DNA of 64,000 nucleotides from Acinetobacter terrestris (GTDB lineage: Bacteria > Pseudomonadota > Gammaproteobacteria > Pseudomonadales > Moraxellaceae): assembly GCF_004331155.1 (NCBI RefSeq), contig NZ_SJNZ01000006.1, positions 60,627 to 124,626 on the forward strand, in the 5' to 3' direction. The position numbers and the translations under genes are program-made. Numbering within the stretch: position 1 is the first letter of the stretch; each line of letters opens with the position of its first letter. This document shows positions 10,254 through 19,238 of this stretch, piece by piece. Below the pieces are notes generated by a model, which saw only the letters and a list, made by a program, of their open reading frames with translations, searched no databases and had not been told where the DNA came from.

Positions 10254-10325
10254 TATTGAATCAAAAATGGTAGCGAAAATTCATCCATCTTGCTGTGTTC
10301 AATCGCTCAGTAGCATTGCTTAAAC

Positions 10326-10760
10326 CTAGAACTTAACCAGATCCGCTTTTAAAGCAACGCTTGCCACTGCCATGCCTTTAAAGCACTGATAGGTCGTGGT
10401 GCTTTTAGTTTCATTTGATTTGAAATAGCTGACGATATTGGTAACAGAATTGGCCCCTTGCGCTTTTGCGCTATTTTGCAACTGGATTAATGCAGAACGT
10501 AACACGTGATCACAGGCGGTTTCTGCAGATTTGGCAAAACCATTGGTTTTTTTATTGGTCACCGCATCTTTTTGCAGCACTTTACCGCCAGACTTGGTTC
10601 CCGCCAGATAGAACTTCACAGAACCATCCAAGGTTCCATCGGCAACGGCACGTTCAACGGCACTTTTAAAATCCAGATTATGCACAGTATCTGCAGCCTG
10701 AGCTGAAATGACCCCACCCAAACACAATGCTGCTGTAAGTGTTAATTTTTTCATTAACAT
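10326..10760 (-). CDS. Small secreted protein at the end of the APE cluster
   Basis: A classic Sec signal peptide (MLMKKLTLTAALCLGG, cleavage likely after AQA) precedes a mature domain of about 120 residues that has two cysteines and an AKAQGANSVTNIVSYFKS stretch. Proteins of this look are sometimes called 'excinuclease' in databases, but nothing here supports a DNA-repair role. The ATG at 10760 follows AGAGGG by about 8 bases; longer frames starting at 10829 lack the signal peptide at the N-terminus. It lies 22 bases after the ketosynthase stop and is the last gene of the cluster, so it is probably co-transcribed. Function unknown. Confidence 0.75.
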   Translation of the reverse strand: MLMKKLTLTAALCLGGVISAQAADTVHNLDFKSAVERAVADGTLDGSVKFYLAGTKSGGKVLQKDAVTNKKTNGFAKSAETACDHVLRSALIQLQNSAKAQGANSVTNIVSYFKSNETKSTTTYQCFKGMAVASVALKADLVKF

Positions 10761-10782
10761 GTTTTTTACCCTCTTGTTGTAG

Positions 10783-12003
10783 TTAAACCTGTTTAAAAAT
10801 AAGGGAGGTATTAATTCCTCCAAAAGCAAAATTATTGCTCATAATGATGTCAGCATTGATCTTTCTAGAATCATTGACGATGTAATCCAGATCGCCACAT
10901 GCCGGATCTATTTCTTCTAAATTTAATGTGGGAACGAACTGGCTGCGCTGCATCATTTCAATACTCAGCCAGGCTTCTATCGCGCCACAAGCCCCTAAAG
11001 TATGGCCGAAAAAGCTTTTTAGCGAGCTGATCGGTTTCTTGCCCAAGATTTTGGCAGTCGCCTGAGTTTCTGCAATATCGCCTTGATCGGTCGATGTGCC
11101 ATGCGCATTCACATAATCAATTTGGTTGGCCTGGAGTTGTGCATCCGACAATGCCCATTGCATACAACGTCCCATCATTTCAGCATCTGGACGTGTCACA
11201 TGCTGACCGTCGGTATTGCTGCCATAACCGATGACTTCTGCATAAATTTTGGCGCCACGTGCTTTGGCATGTTCATATTCTTCTAAAATTAAACAGCCTG
11301 CACCCTCGCCCACTACCAAGCCATCACGTTTGGCATCGAATGGACGCGGTGTTTTTTCCGGATGTTCATTTTGACCGCTGGTGGCCAGCAATACATCAAA
11401 CACCGCTGAACCTGCAGCACTGAGTTCCTCGGCACCCCCTGCCAGCATCACGCTCTGCTTGCCGTATTTAATCGCTTCATAGGCCTGACCAATCGCCATT
11501 GAACCCGAAGTACAGGCACTGGAGGTCGGTAAAGTTAAACCTTTTAAACCAAAATACACGGTCATGTTCACCGCACTGGTATGCGACATCATACGAATAT
11601 AGGTGGTCGCATTCATTCTGTTCATGTTGTTGTCGAGCAGCATGCTGCCAAACTCGCCAATTGCATCGACACTACCCGCCGATGAGCCGAATGCCACACC
11701 AGTCTGGCCACTACTCAAGATCGGATCATTCAACAGGCCTGCATCTTCCAGGGCTTTTTCAGCACAAACCGTCGACATCAAGGCGACCCGGCCCATGCCG
11801 CGGGTCACTTTACGGTTAAAATGTTTAGGGATGGTATAGGATTCGACCGGACCGCCCAGTTTGCTGCGCAAGTCGGTGTAGACTTCCCATTCCGGCATAT
11901 AGCGAATGCCACTTTTGCCCTGTTCAAAATTACTGAAGATCTGATCTGCCGTTTCACCTAAAGAGGTAATCCCGGCCATGCCTGTGACCACAACACGTTT
12001 CAT
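10783..12003 (-). CDS. Beta-ketoacyl-ACP synthase (FabF type), APE cluster
   Basis: This ketosynthase condenses malonyl-ACP with a growing acyl chain. All catalytic residues are present: Cys165 in TSSACTSGSM, His302 in NAHGTSTDQGD and His335 in GHTLGACGAIEAW (numbering from a TTG one codon upstream). The ATG at 12003 overlaps the ketoreductase stop as ATGA, which implies translational coupling and argues against that TTG. The cluster holds a second complete ketosynthase (13159-14364) and a half-size chain-length factor (26433-27071). Which full ketosynthase pairs with the factor and which works as a homodimer cannot be decided from the sequence alone. Confidence 0.93.
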   Translation of the reverse strand: MKRVVVTGMAGITSLGETADQIFSNFEQGKSGIRYMPEWEVYTDLRSKLGGPVESYTIPKHFNRKVTRGMGRVALMSTVCAEKALEDAGLLNDPILSSGQTGVAFGSSAGSVDAIGEFGSMLLDNNMNRMNATTYIRMMSHTSAVNMTVYFGLKGLTLPTSSACTSGSMAIGQAYEAIKYGKQSVMLAGGAEELSAAGSAVFDVLLATSGQNEHPEKTPRPFDAKRDGLVVGEGAGCLILEEYEHAKARGAKIYAEVIGYGSNTDGQHVTRPDAEMMGRCMQWALSDAQLQANQIDYVNAHGTSTDQGDIAETQATAKILGKKPISSLKSFFGHTLGACGAIEAWLSIEMMQRSQFVPTLNLEEIDPACGDLDYIVNDSRKINADIIMSNNFAFGGINTSLIFKQV

Positions 12004-12728
12004 CAAATCAAGCCTCCATTCACAGAGATCACCTGACGCGTGATATAACTGGCATCATCACTGCATAAAAATTTCACCACTTTGGCCACTTCATCGACCT
12101 GCCCCATGCGTTGTAATGGAATCATCTTCAAGGCATGTTCTTTAACTTCTTCGGTGACCATTTCGGTTTCAATTAAACCCGGTGCCACACAGTTCACGGT
12201 AATTTTTCGTTTCGCCAGTTCCAGCGCCAAAGCTTTGGTCGCACCAATTAAACCGGCTTTTGCGGCACTGTAATTCACCTGACCACGGTTGCCCATCAAG
12301 CCTGAAACAGAAGACATGGTGACAATACGTCCGCCTTGTTTCAGGCGAATCATCGGCATGACCAGCGGCTTCAAGACATTGTAAAAACCATCCAGAGATG
12401 TAGAGATGACTTCATCCCAGTCATTGTCGGTTAAGGCCGGAAAGGCTGCATCTCGGGTTAAACCGGCATTTAGCACCACACCATAAAATGCGCCATGTTC
12501 TGCAACATCCTGTTCAAGCAATTGCATGACATGTTCGCGGTCATTCACATCAAATAAAAGCGCGTGGCTGGACTGACCCAAAGCCTGAATTTCCTGTACC
12601 ACCTGCGCTGCTTCTTGTTGTCTGGATCGTGCATGGACAGTGACATCGAAACCTGATTGCGCCAATTGCAAGGCTACCGCTTTACCAATTCCGCGGCTTG
12701 AACCCGTTACTAAAATTCTTCTACTCAC
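12003..12728 (-). CDS. 3-oxoacyl-ACP reductase (FabG type), APE cluster
   Basis: This short-chain dehydrogenase (241 aa) should reduce the beta-keto group after each condensation with NADPH. It has the cofactor motif TGSSRGIG (residues 8-15), a NAG motif (VVLNAGLTRD), the catalytic Ser in MSSVSGLMG and YSAAK with Tyr and Lys. The start is GTG at 12728, in GTGA overlap with the preceding dehydratase stop at 12725. FabG of primary metabolism is very similar; the cluster position assigns it to the polyene. Confidence 0.93.
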   Translation of the reverse strand: MSRRILVTGSSRGIGKAVALQLAQSGFDVTVHARSRQQEAAQVVQEIQALGQSSHALLFDVNDREHVMQLLEQDVAEHGAFYGVVLNAGLTRDAAFPALTDNDWDEVISTSLDGFYNVLKPLVMPMIRLKQGGRIVTMSSVSGLMGNRGQVNYSAAKAGLIGATKALALELAKRKITVNCVAPGLIETEMVTEEVKEHALKMIPLQRMGQVDEVAKVVKFLCSDDASYITRQVISVNGGLI

Positions 12729-13162
12729 TCTGGCTTCCCAATATTTTTTTCAATTTCTGGCGGTTCAAACACACTCAACATGGCACTAAAACGATGTTCC
12801 CGATACTCAATTTCACAGTTAAACTGCCCCAAGCCTTCATGCAAATAGCCCTGTTCCGCTTTAATCCGTACGGTTTCCCCTAAAGCAAAATAAGGCACAG
12901 GCAACTGCATTTTACGGGTACCCAATAAAAAACCAATTTTTGGCGGCAAGCCGAGCATTTGACCTTTATGGCCTGCATAGGCGCTGATGGTCTGTGCCAT
13001 GAGTTCAATACTGGTCCATGTCGGTAAACCTTCAGCTTCACAAAACATCAGTTCAGGTCGAATCACCAATTCAGCAATGGCACAATGTTCATTGGCTTCA
13101 ATCAAATGATCCACAAAGACCATCGGCTTTTCATGCGGGATAAACTGTACTGCATCCATCAT
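12725..13162 (-). CDS. Hotdog 3-hydroxyacyl-ACP dehydratase (ApeP-like), APE cluster
   Basis: The 145-residue single-hotdog protein should remove water from 3-hydroxyacyl-ACP. It keeps the acidic residue of the dehydratase helix (Glu53 in SIELMAQTISAYAG). In a by-eye alignment with FabZ, the position of the catalytic His 14 residues earlier is Met39 (LMFCEAEGLP). A partner with the opposite loss is the C-terminal domain of the 22891-24561 product. Start ATG 13162 overlaps the upstream ketosynthase stop as ATGA. Confidence 0.85.
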   Translation of the reverse strand: MMDAVQFIPHEKPMVFVDHLIEANEHCAIAELVIRPELMFCEAEGLPTWTSIELMAQTISAYAGHKGQMLGLPPKIGFLLGTRKMQLPVPYFALGETVRIKAEQGYLHEGLGQFNCEIEYREHRFSAMLSVFEPPEIEKNIGKPE

Positions 13163-14364
13163 TTCAGTGTTGTTCCAAAAATCAGACTGATATTACTGCC
13201 ACCAAAAGCAAATGAATTACTCATCACATACTGGATCGGCTGTTGCAACTGTGCATCCAGTACATAATTTTGCTCATCCAGTTCTGGGTCAATGCTACCC
13301 GATTGGTGCAGAGGCAACCATGACTGATCTGCTAAAATTTGCTGGCAAATCACCGCTTCAATGGCACCTGCTGCGCCCAGACAATGCCCTGTTTTATGCT
13401 TGGTACTGCTGATCGGCACATCATAGTGCTGGAATACTGTCTGAACGGCTTTAATTTCCATGGCATCATTTTGTGGCGTTGCCGTGCCATGCATATTCAA
13501 ATAGCCAATATCACTGGTTGTAATTCCTGCGCTATCCAGCGCCTTTTGCATCGCCGCCGCAGCGCCTTTGCCTTCTGGATGCGGTGCAGAGATATGCCAG
13601 GCATCCATTGATTCACCCGCCGCCATCAACATCACCGGTGCGGTCTCTTTGGACAATAAAAACAGTCCGGCAGCTTCACCAATATTAATCCCGTCACGCT
13701 GCACACCACAGGGCTGACAAAGATCATTGGACAGGCTTTCCAGGCTATTAAATCCATTTAACGTCAGCTGACACAAGCTATCCACACCACCGACCAGAAC
13801 CGCATCGGCAAGATCCGCATTAATTAAACGCTGTCCTGCCGCCATGGCTTTGGCACTTGAAGAACAGGCGGTGGAAATGGTGTATGCCGGACCTTCCCAG
13901 TCCAGATACATCTGCAAGCCTTTGGCCAGACTGCCCATTTCCTGTTTGCAGTGTTGGACTTCGACATCTGCCTGATTGACAAAATACTGTTTCAGCAGCT
14001 TTTCATTATCGGCAATACCAGAGGTCGAAGTACCCAGAATAATCGCCAGACGTTTGCGATCGAATTGCGCGGTATAGTCTCGGATTTCAGTTTCAATTGA
14101 ACTTAAAGCGGTTAAGGCAAAACGTAGATTACGCGAATCTACATCTTGTAAAAACGCTGGAATAGATTCGATTAAAGGCTGCTGATAAGCACCTACCCAG
14201 ACCTGTTTTTCTGGAATAAATCCTGAAACCAGGCTCAAATGATTTTGCTCTGTGGTCAGCGCCTGTTTGATCTGTGCAGCAGTATTTCCGAGTGCCGACA
14301 AACTAACGCTAAACTGAATCCCGACTGCAGGATGTTGTGTACTGATTTGATCACCCATCATCAT
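13159..14364 (-). CDS. Second beta-ketoacyl-ACP synthase, APE cluster
   Basis: This 401-residue thiolase-fold ketosynthase has a complete triad: Cys167 in STACSSSAKAM, His292 in NMHGTATPQND and His327 in KTGHCLGAAGAIEA. The N-terminal half is more diverged from FabF than the other ketosynthase of the cluster. Three consecutive ATG codons (14364, 14361, 14358) follow AGAGG; the second or third has the better spacing. It starts 6 bases after the lipoprotein stop and overlaps the dehydratase start as ATGA. Confidence 0.92.
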   Translation of the reverse strand: MMMGDQISTQHPAVGIQFSVSLSALGNTAAQIKQALTTEQNHLSLVSGFIPEKQVWVGAYQQPLIESIPAFLQDVDSRNLRFALTALSSIETEIRDYTAQFDRKRLAIILGTSTSGIADNEKLLKQYFVNQADVEVQHCKQEMGSLAKGLQMYLDWEGPAYTISTACSSSAKAMAAGQRLINADLADAVLVGGVDSLCQLTLNGFNSLESLSNDLCQPCGVQRDGINIGEAAGLFLLSKETAPVMLMAAGESMDAWHISAPHPEGKGAAAAMQKALDSAGITTSDIGYLNMHGTATPQNDAMEIKAVQTVFQHYDVPISSTKHKTGHCLGAAGAIEAVICQQILADQSWLPLHQSGSIDPELDEQNYVLDAQLQQPIQYVMSNSFAFGGSNISLIFGTTLK

Positions 14365-14370
14365 CGCCTC

Positions 14371-14967
14371 TTATTCAGTGCTTTTCACATCAGTGTTTTT
14401 CACATCGCTGCTTTCCACATCAGTGCTTTTCACATCTGAGTTTTCCAAGCCATCATTGATGCGACTAATCACCATTTGATAAGGCACTTGCAGATTGTCC
14501 AACTCAATCACATCATTTTCATGTTTGATGTTTAATACGTGCTGCTGATTGATAAAAACCGACTGTGCCTGAGCAGATGTTTCAATGCGAACATTCTGCT
14601 GCTGCAACTGGGCAAAATTCGGATAAGTCGCATATAAAATATCGCGTACTACAAACTCGAAAGGCAAAAGCTTCATTTGCTCGATCCGCTGTTCGACATG
14701 CACCTTTTGACCATCAAAACTGAGCTTGAATAATTGCTGTCCAGTCAGGGTTAAAGCCAACATCTCCAGCTTGGAACCTTGCTGTTGCTGATACAGTAGA
14801 AAACTAAAACTCTGCTCTTTCCATTGAACTTCTAACTGATCCTGACGCTGATAATTCTGTGCAGCCCAAGTGGTAGTCGCCAAGCCTTGTGCTTTCGGCA
14901 GCATCGATTGGCAGCCACCACAGAGCAGGATTCCAGTGAGTAACATTGCAGTCCATTTCAGTTGCAT
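14371..14967 (-). CDS. DUF3261-like lipoprotein, APE cluster
   Basis: The protein is about 198 residues with a signal peptide and lipobox (LLTGILLCGGC), so it should be lipid-anchored, probably to the outer membrane. The body is beta-rich with a Q-rich middle, like DUF3261 proteins found in APE clusters. ATG 14967 is chosen because GGTGG lies 5 bases upstream and it follows directly on the flavoenzyme stop; ATG 14979 is an alternative. The last 20 or so residues are an imperfect five-residue repeat (DVKST-type) encoded by 15-bp tandem units. Likely role: delivery or anchoring of the polyene at the outer membrane, by context. Confidence 0.8.
   Translation of the reverse strand: MQLKWTAMLLTGILLCGGCQSMLPKAQGLATTTWAAQNYQRQDQLEVQWKEQSFSFLLYQQQQGSKLEMLALTLTGQQLFKLSFDGQKVHVEQRIEQMKLLPFEFVVRDILYATYPNFAQLQQQNVRIETSAQAQSVFINQQHVLNIKHENDVIELDNLQVPYQMVISRINDGLENSDVKSTDVESSDVKNTDVKSTE
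14376..14435. repeat. Four 15-bp tandem units inside the lipoprotein gene
   Basis: Units at 14376-14390, 14391-14405, 14406-14420 and 14421-14435 follow the pattern CAGTGCTTTTCACAT with few changes (units 1 and 4 are identical). A degraded fifth copy follows. Each unit encodes five residues of the C-terminal tail, so changes in copy number stay in frame. Confidence 0.85.
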
Positions 14968-14968
14968 A

Positions 14969-16267
14969 TTAGCCACCATTGCTTAGGGTTTCAGTTTGCT
15001 GTGGATCGCGGCAATATTCCGCCAAAGTGCTTAAGCGCTTTTTGGCATTCTTATGAATCGGATTCGTGGTATCCCACGCATAACCGGCCAGCAGTGATGA
15101 CACCATACTGCGAATTTTTTCATCCTGATTTTTCGAGAACACTACATCCTGAAATTCACCGTCGTACCACGATTCAACATAAGCACGGAACACCTGAATC
15201 CCAGCACGTAACGGTTTCTCGTATTGCTCCATCCAGTTGACCTGTTGCCCTTGCAGCACTTGATCGACTAGAGGAATCGCGAGGCTTGAAGATTTCAAGG
15301 CAATGGTTACACCTGATGAAAATACCGGGTCGAGGAATTCACCGGCATTGCCCAAGAGCGCATAATTACGGTCCGCCAAATGTTTCACATTGGCAGAATA
15401 GCCCACTAAAGTTCGGACTGGCGTATCAAATTTGGCATTGCGCAATACCTGCGACAGGCTTTCATCATCGGCCAGAATCCGTTTAAACAAGGCTTCCAGA
15501 TCATGATCAGCACTGCCATCAAAACCATATTGTGCAAAGAAATCTTGCTCTGCGACCACACCAAAAGATGAACGGCCATCCGCAAATGGAATCACCCAGT
15601 ACCAGGCACGATGATCTTTAGCGTGCACGGTAATCAGGACTTTTTCGCGGTCAAAATCGGGATCATCTAAAATGCCATCTTCAATATGGCTAAACACGGC
15701 ACGACGTACCGGAAAGTTGGATGGACTTTCCAGATCTAGAAACTTCGGCAAGATCCGGCCAAAACCACTGGCATCGAGTAAAAATTTAGCCTGAATTTGA
15801 TAAACATTTTGCTGCTCATCTTTTACCGTCAACACCGGATGTTCCGGCGCAACATCAACATCAATAACTTCATGACCAAAGCGAATTTCTGCGCCCTGTT
15901 TTTCAGCTTGTTGCGCCAGTAAATGGTCAAAGTTGGCACGGCGAACCTGCCAGGTAGTGCCCGGACCTTCGCTAAACTTCTGGGTAAAGTCATAAAAACT
16001 GCGCTGCTTGCCTCTTAGGAATGCCGCGCCATTTTTAAACTGAAAGGCAAACTCGCCAACATGCTCACGTACCGTATCCAGCAGCCCTGCTTCTTCCAAG
16101 AAAACCATGGATTGTGGCAACAGCGACTCACCAATTGAAAAGCGCGGGAAATATTGTTTTTCAATAATCGTAACTTGATAGCCCTTTTGGCGCAGCAATG
16201 CTGCTGCCGAACTGCCTGATGGTCCCGCGCCGATAATCAATACATCTGTGTGTTGCATGCTGCTCAT
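14969..16267 (-). CDS. FAD-dependent halogenase-type monooxygenase, APE cluster
   Basis: The 432-residue flavoprotein belongs to the tryptophan-halogenase-like branch of FAD monooxygenases. It has GAGPSG (residues 13-18), IGESLLPQS (45-53), a lysine in FKNGAAF (Lys78) at the place of the halogenase catalytic lysine by eye, the WxWxIP motif as WYWVIP (222-227) and FLDPVFSSG (311-319). Known relatives either halogenate or hydroxylate aromatic rings, so the polyene head group is the probable substrate. ATG 16267 has AAGG 9 bases upstream; a longer frame from 16330 would overlap the exporter gene. It starts 20 bases after the exporter stop. Confidence 0.85.
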   Translation of the reverse strand: MSSMQHTDVLIIGAGPSGSSAAALLRQKGYQVTIIEKQYFPRFSIGESLLPQSMVFLEEAGLLDTVREHVGEFAFQFKNGAAFLRGKQRSFYDFTQKFSEGPGTTWQVRRANFDHLLAQQAEKQGAEIRFGHEVIDVDVAPEHPVLTVKDEQQNVYQIQAKFLLDASGFGRILPKFLDLESPSNFPVRRAVFSHIEDGILDDPDFDREKVLITVHAKDHRAWYWVIPFADGRSSFGVVAEQDFFAQYGFDGSADHDLEALFKRILADDESLSQVLRNAKFDTPVRTLVGYSANVKHLADRNYALLGNAGEFLDPVFSSGVTIALKSSSLAIPLVDQVLQGQQVNWMEQYEKPLRAGIQVFRAYVESWYDGEFQDVVFSKNQDEKIRSMVSSLLAGYAWDTTNPIHKNAKKRLSTLAEYCRDPQQTETLSNGG

Positions 16268-16286
16268 TGCACTGTACCTTAATCTC

Positions 16287-18611
16287 TCAGTTCTTTGACT
16301 GATATTGTTGAAGCACAACATGCTTGGCATCGGAAGATGTAAACAATGTTGCGTAAATAAATGAAAAAATCACCCCAAATAAAACCGTCAAGCCAAAGCA
16401 GTGAATCGCGTAGGTGTGGCTAAAGGATAATAACCCGAAACCCAGCAAGGTCGACATCATACAAAGGAATAAGGCCATGCCCACCACTTGCGGATGGTCA
16501 TGTCCATGCCGGTAGAAAATGGCATAGTCCACCCCAATTCCGATAATCAGGAAAGTGCCCATAATGCTGAACAGATTGATTTCAACACCCAGCCAGGCCT
16601 GAATGGCAAAGGTGGTCATCAACGCCAGACTTACCGGCAGCACCAAAGGCAAAACTGACTTGATGCCATAAATAATGCCCAAGCCAATGGCTAAGGTAAT
16701 TAAAGCTGAAAGCAATAACCACTGCGCCTGAATACGGTGCTGCTGAAACAGTTCAGACAACTGGTTCACCGGGCGTAACAGTTGTACCTGCGGACTATTC
16801 AGTTGTTCTAAAGCGGCAACATCATGGACATTTTGCAACAGCACCAGACGCTCGGTTGGGCTCATTTGTAAAAAGGCCAAGGGATGTTGTGACATTTCAG
16901 CAGGACTGAGTAAAGACTGCTCGTCGAGTTTTTTTTGCCAAGCCAATACATCGGCCGAATTGAGCTGTAAAGCCGCAGCATAATCCTGTAAGGCACTGGC
17001 AGGAATGCCTTGTAATAACTGAATATTGTGCTGTTGTTGCGCTAAAGATGGCAACCATTGTCCTACAGCCTGAACAGTCTCTAAAGCCCCGTCATTTTGT
17101 AACACTTGCAATTTTTGCAGCAGTTGCTGTTCATTTTGTTCAAGCTCCTGCGCCGTATTGCCATGTACCACAAAATATTCACTGCTTTGCTGCTGCATAA
17201 AGCGTTCACGTACGTACTGATCTTCCTGCTTCAGCTTCTGATCCATACTTTGTAAATTACGGATATCATCATTGCTTTGCAGCAACATTAAGCTGCCGCC
17301 CGCGACCACTGCGATTACCGCAATCAAGCCATAACGCAAACCATTTTTGGCTTGTACAAAGCTGCGTGCTTTGCCAATAAAACTTAAGCTGCGAATAGCC
17401 GGTTCGGCATTTAAGGCCGGTAAGCGTGGCAATAATAAAACGCTGGTGATCCATGCTGCAGCCAGACCAACCATTGAAAAGACTGCAATCTGTTTAAAGC
17501 CGGGAAATGGGGTGAAACTGAGGAAAATATAGGCCACCAATGTAGTCATCAAGCCCATAAACAGGCTCGGCAACAGTGGTTTTAATACGGCAAAACCGTT
17601 GAGATGTCGATGCTGTGATTGCATCGCCATAAAGTAAAACGAAAAATCGACACAGACCCCGACCAGACTGGCACCAAACACCAAAGTCATCAGGTGAATT
17701 TCACCAAACACCCAATGGGTGATAGCAAATGCCACCAGACATCCGGTCCCTACGGCAATCATTTCAGTCAGCATCGGACGAACCGAGCGGAAGCCAAACA
17801 GCACCAAAAGGAAAATCCCCAAGGTCGAACCTAAGCCAATGGTGGAAATTTCTTTTTCAGCAGAAGTCGTACCAAATTGGGCAAACAGCAATGTGCCTGT
17901 CCAATGCGGCTGCACCTGCATCTGTTTTAGCTTTGCATTGAACTGCTCAATCCAGATGGCGGTTTTTTGCTGATAATCAATATTGTAAGGACTGTTTTTT
18001 AGCTCTAAAACCAATAAACGTGAAATCCCTTGATCATCTCGAATGGTGGCAAAGCCGTCTTCCAACGCAATATCAGGATTGCTCTGTAAACTGGATAAGC
18101 CCATGGCATAACGCGGGAACAACAGCAGCGGATCTTGTTGCAACAGCTCTGCCGTCACAGGCATCCCCGGACTCATGATTTGCAATAAACCTTGGTCTGT
18201 TAGGGAGGCATAATCCTGTTGTTGCAGCAGTTTTTGATCATCAACAGTCAGCAAGCCAGCGCGATGCTGATAGAGCACCTGCGCAAACTTGTCACTGTCT
18301 AGCTGTGCATTTAAGGGCTGCCATAAATCACTTTGTGCCACGCTTTGTTTAAAGCTGTTGGTGGCTTGGGTCAAGGCTGCATCATCTTTGGCATTCAGCA
18401 CCACAAAGACTTTGTCATTCAATTGCTGACTGACATATTGCTGCGCCCGTTCCAGCCTTGGGTCTTGGTTCGCTTCAGGCAATAAGGCAAAAATATTGGT
18501 TTGAATGTGAATATCTTTTTTCAGCCAAGCCGTACCCAGCGCGATGGCGATCACGCTGAGCACAATCAGCCACAGTACGGTAAATTTATTTTGCCAGTTG
18601 GAAAAGCGCAT
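16287..18611 (-). CDS. MMPL/RND-family exporter, APE cluster
   Basis: This inner-membrane transporter (774 aa) has two repeated halves, each with one N-terminal helix, a periplasmic domain and a bundle of five or so helices. The first helix is near residues 12-28. Conserved RND segments include TLVFGASLVGVCVDFSFYF and GTFLIIGIGVDYAIFYRHG, each with an acidic residue in the helix. APE clusters usually carry such an exporter together with a LolA-like protein. The start overlaps the LolA-like gene by 26 bases but is supported by GAGG just upstream. Confidence 0.9.
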   Translation of the reverse strand: MRFSNWQNKFTVLWLIVLSVIAIALGTAWLKKDIHIQTNIFALLPEANQDPRLERAQQYVSQQLNDKVFVVLNAKDDAALTQATNSFKQSVAQSDLWQPLNAQLDSDKFAQVLYQHRAGLLTVDDQKLLQQQDYASLTDQGLLQIMSPGMPVTAELLQQDPLLLFPRYAMGLSSLQSNPDIALEDGFATIRDDQGISRLLVLELKNSPYNIDYQQKTAIWIEQFNAKLKQMQVQPHWTGTLLFAQFGTTSAEKEISTIGLGSTLGIFLLVLFGFRSVRPMLTEMIAVGTGCLVAFAITHWVFGEIHLMTLVFGASLVGVCVDFSFYFMAMQSQHRHLNGFAVLKPLLPSLFMGLMTTLVAYIFLSFTPFPGFKQIAVFSMVGLAAAWITSVLLLPRLPALNAEPAIRSLSFIGKARSFVQAKNGLRYGLIAVIAVVAGGSLMLLQSNDDIRNLQSMDQKLKQEDQYVRERFMQQQSSEYFVVHGNTAQELEQNEQQLLQKLQVLQNDGALETVQAVGQWLPSLAQQQHNIQLLQGIPASALQDYAAALQLNSADVLAWQKKLDEQSLLSPAEMSQHPLAFLQMSPTERLVLLQNVHDVAALEQLNSPQVQLLRPVNQLSELFQQHRIQAQWLLLSALITLAIGLGIIYGIKSVLPLVLPVSLALMTTFAIQAWLGVEINLFSIMGTFLIIGIGVDYAIFYRHGHDHPQVVGMALFLCMMSTLLGFGLLSFSHTYAIHCFGLTVLFGVIFSFIYATLFTSSDAKHVVLQQYQSKN

Positions 18612-19233
18612 TTTCCTCAGCCGTTAAAGTTTGGGGTTGAGTGGTTTGTTTACTAAAGCGAATCGTTGTACTGTTGTTGGCTTTCTCACGAATCACGATA
18701 CGATCGACATAACGCTGCCCTTGAGCATCCACACGTACAAATAACTTTTTAAACAATCTGCTTTTCGGCGTTAAAGCCACACTCCATTGCGCTGGCGTAT
18801 AACTTGCGGAAACAATATTGAAGTTTTTGGATATCGCAGCTTCATTTCCCGACATCAGCTGCAAGAACATGGTTGCAACCGAACCATAAGGTGATTTATC
18901 AATTTCAATCTGACTATGCGTACGCTGAGTTTTTTGCACCAATTTACGCGGGGTCACAATCAGGTCGGCTTTGACTGGATTTTGAATTTTCCAGATCACC
19001 CCTTGCGATTTGGAAAATGAAACCGTGCCTTTAGAGACAAAGGTTTTATTCATTGAAGCCAGTTTTTTTTGCTGTTCAAAATTGGCACGTACCGTTGGAG
19101 TTTCGGAGAGCTGTCCAAAAATTTGTCTGAGCTGCGGGTTTTGTGCATGTACAGGCTGCGGCAACATAAATGTGATACACAGCATACTCGCTAAAAACAG
19201 CCATACTGCACGTTGTAGATTGATCGATGTCAT
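18586..19233 (-). CDS. LolA-like outer-membrane carrier, APE cluster
   Basis: The 215-residue protein has a signal peptide (hydrophobic residues 9-27, cleavage near VHA) and a beta-rich LolA/LppC-like domain: an ANFEQQKKLASMNKTFVSKG strand pair, GVIWKIQNP and TPRKLVQK. LolA folds bind lipids in the periplasm, so this one probably moves the acylated polyene from the MMPL exporter to the outer membrane. It is distinct from housekeeping LolA, judged by context only. GGAG lies 8 bases before the ATG. Confidence 0.85.
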   Translation of the reverse strand: MTSINLQRAVWLFLASMLCITFMLPQPVHAQNPQLRQIFGQLSETPTVRANFEQQKKLASMNKTFVSKGTVSFSKSQGVIWKIQNPVKADLIVTPRKLVQKTQRTHSQIEIDKSPYGSVATMFLQLMSGNEAAISKNFNIVSASYTPAQWSVALTPKSRLFKKLFVRVDAQGQRYVDRIVIREKANNSTTIRFSKQTTQPQTLTAEENALFQLAK

Positions 19234-19238
19234 CTGCT

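Noticed and set aside
10326..10829. 'Excinuclease' label and longer 167-residue frame for the last gene of the APE cluster
   Set aside because: The shorter frame starts with a proper signal peptide and ribosome site; no nucleotide-binding or DNA-repair motif is present.
12003..14364. Ordinary fatty acid synthesis genes (fabF/fabG/fabZ) rather than a special pathway
   Set aside because: The row also holds an MIO lyase, a fused ligase-dehydratase, a half ketosynthase, a LolA-like and an MMPL protein, and no fabD, fabH or plsX, which fits an aryl polyene cluster.
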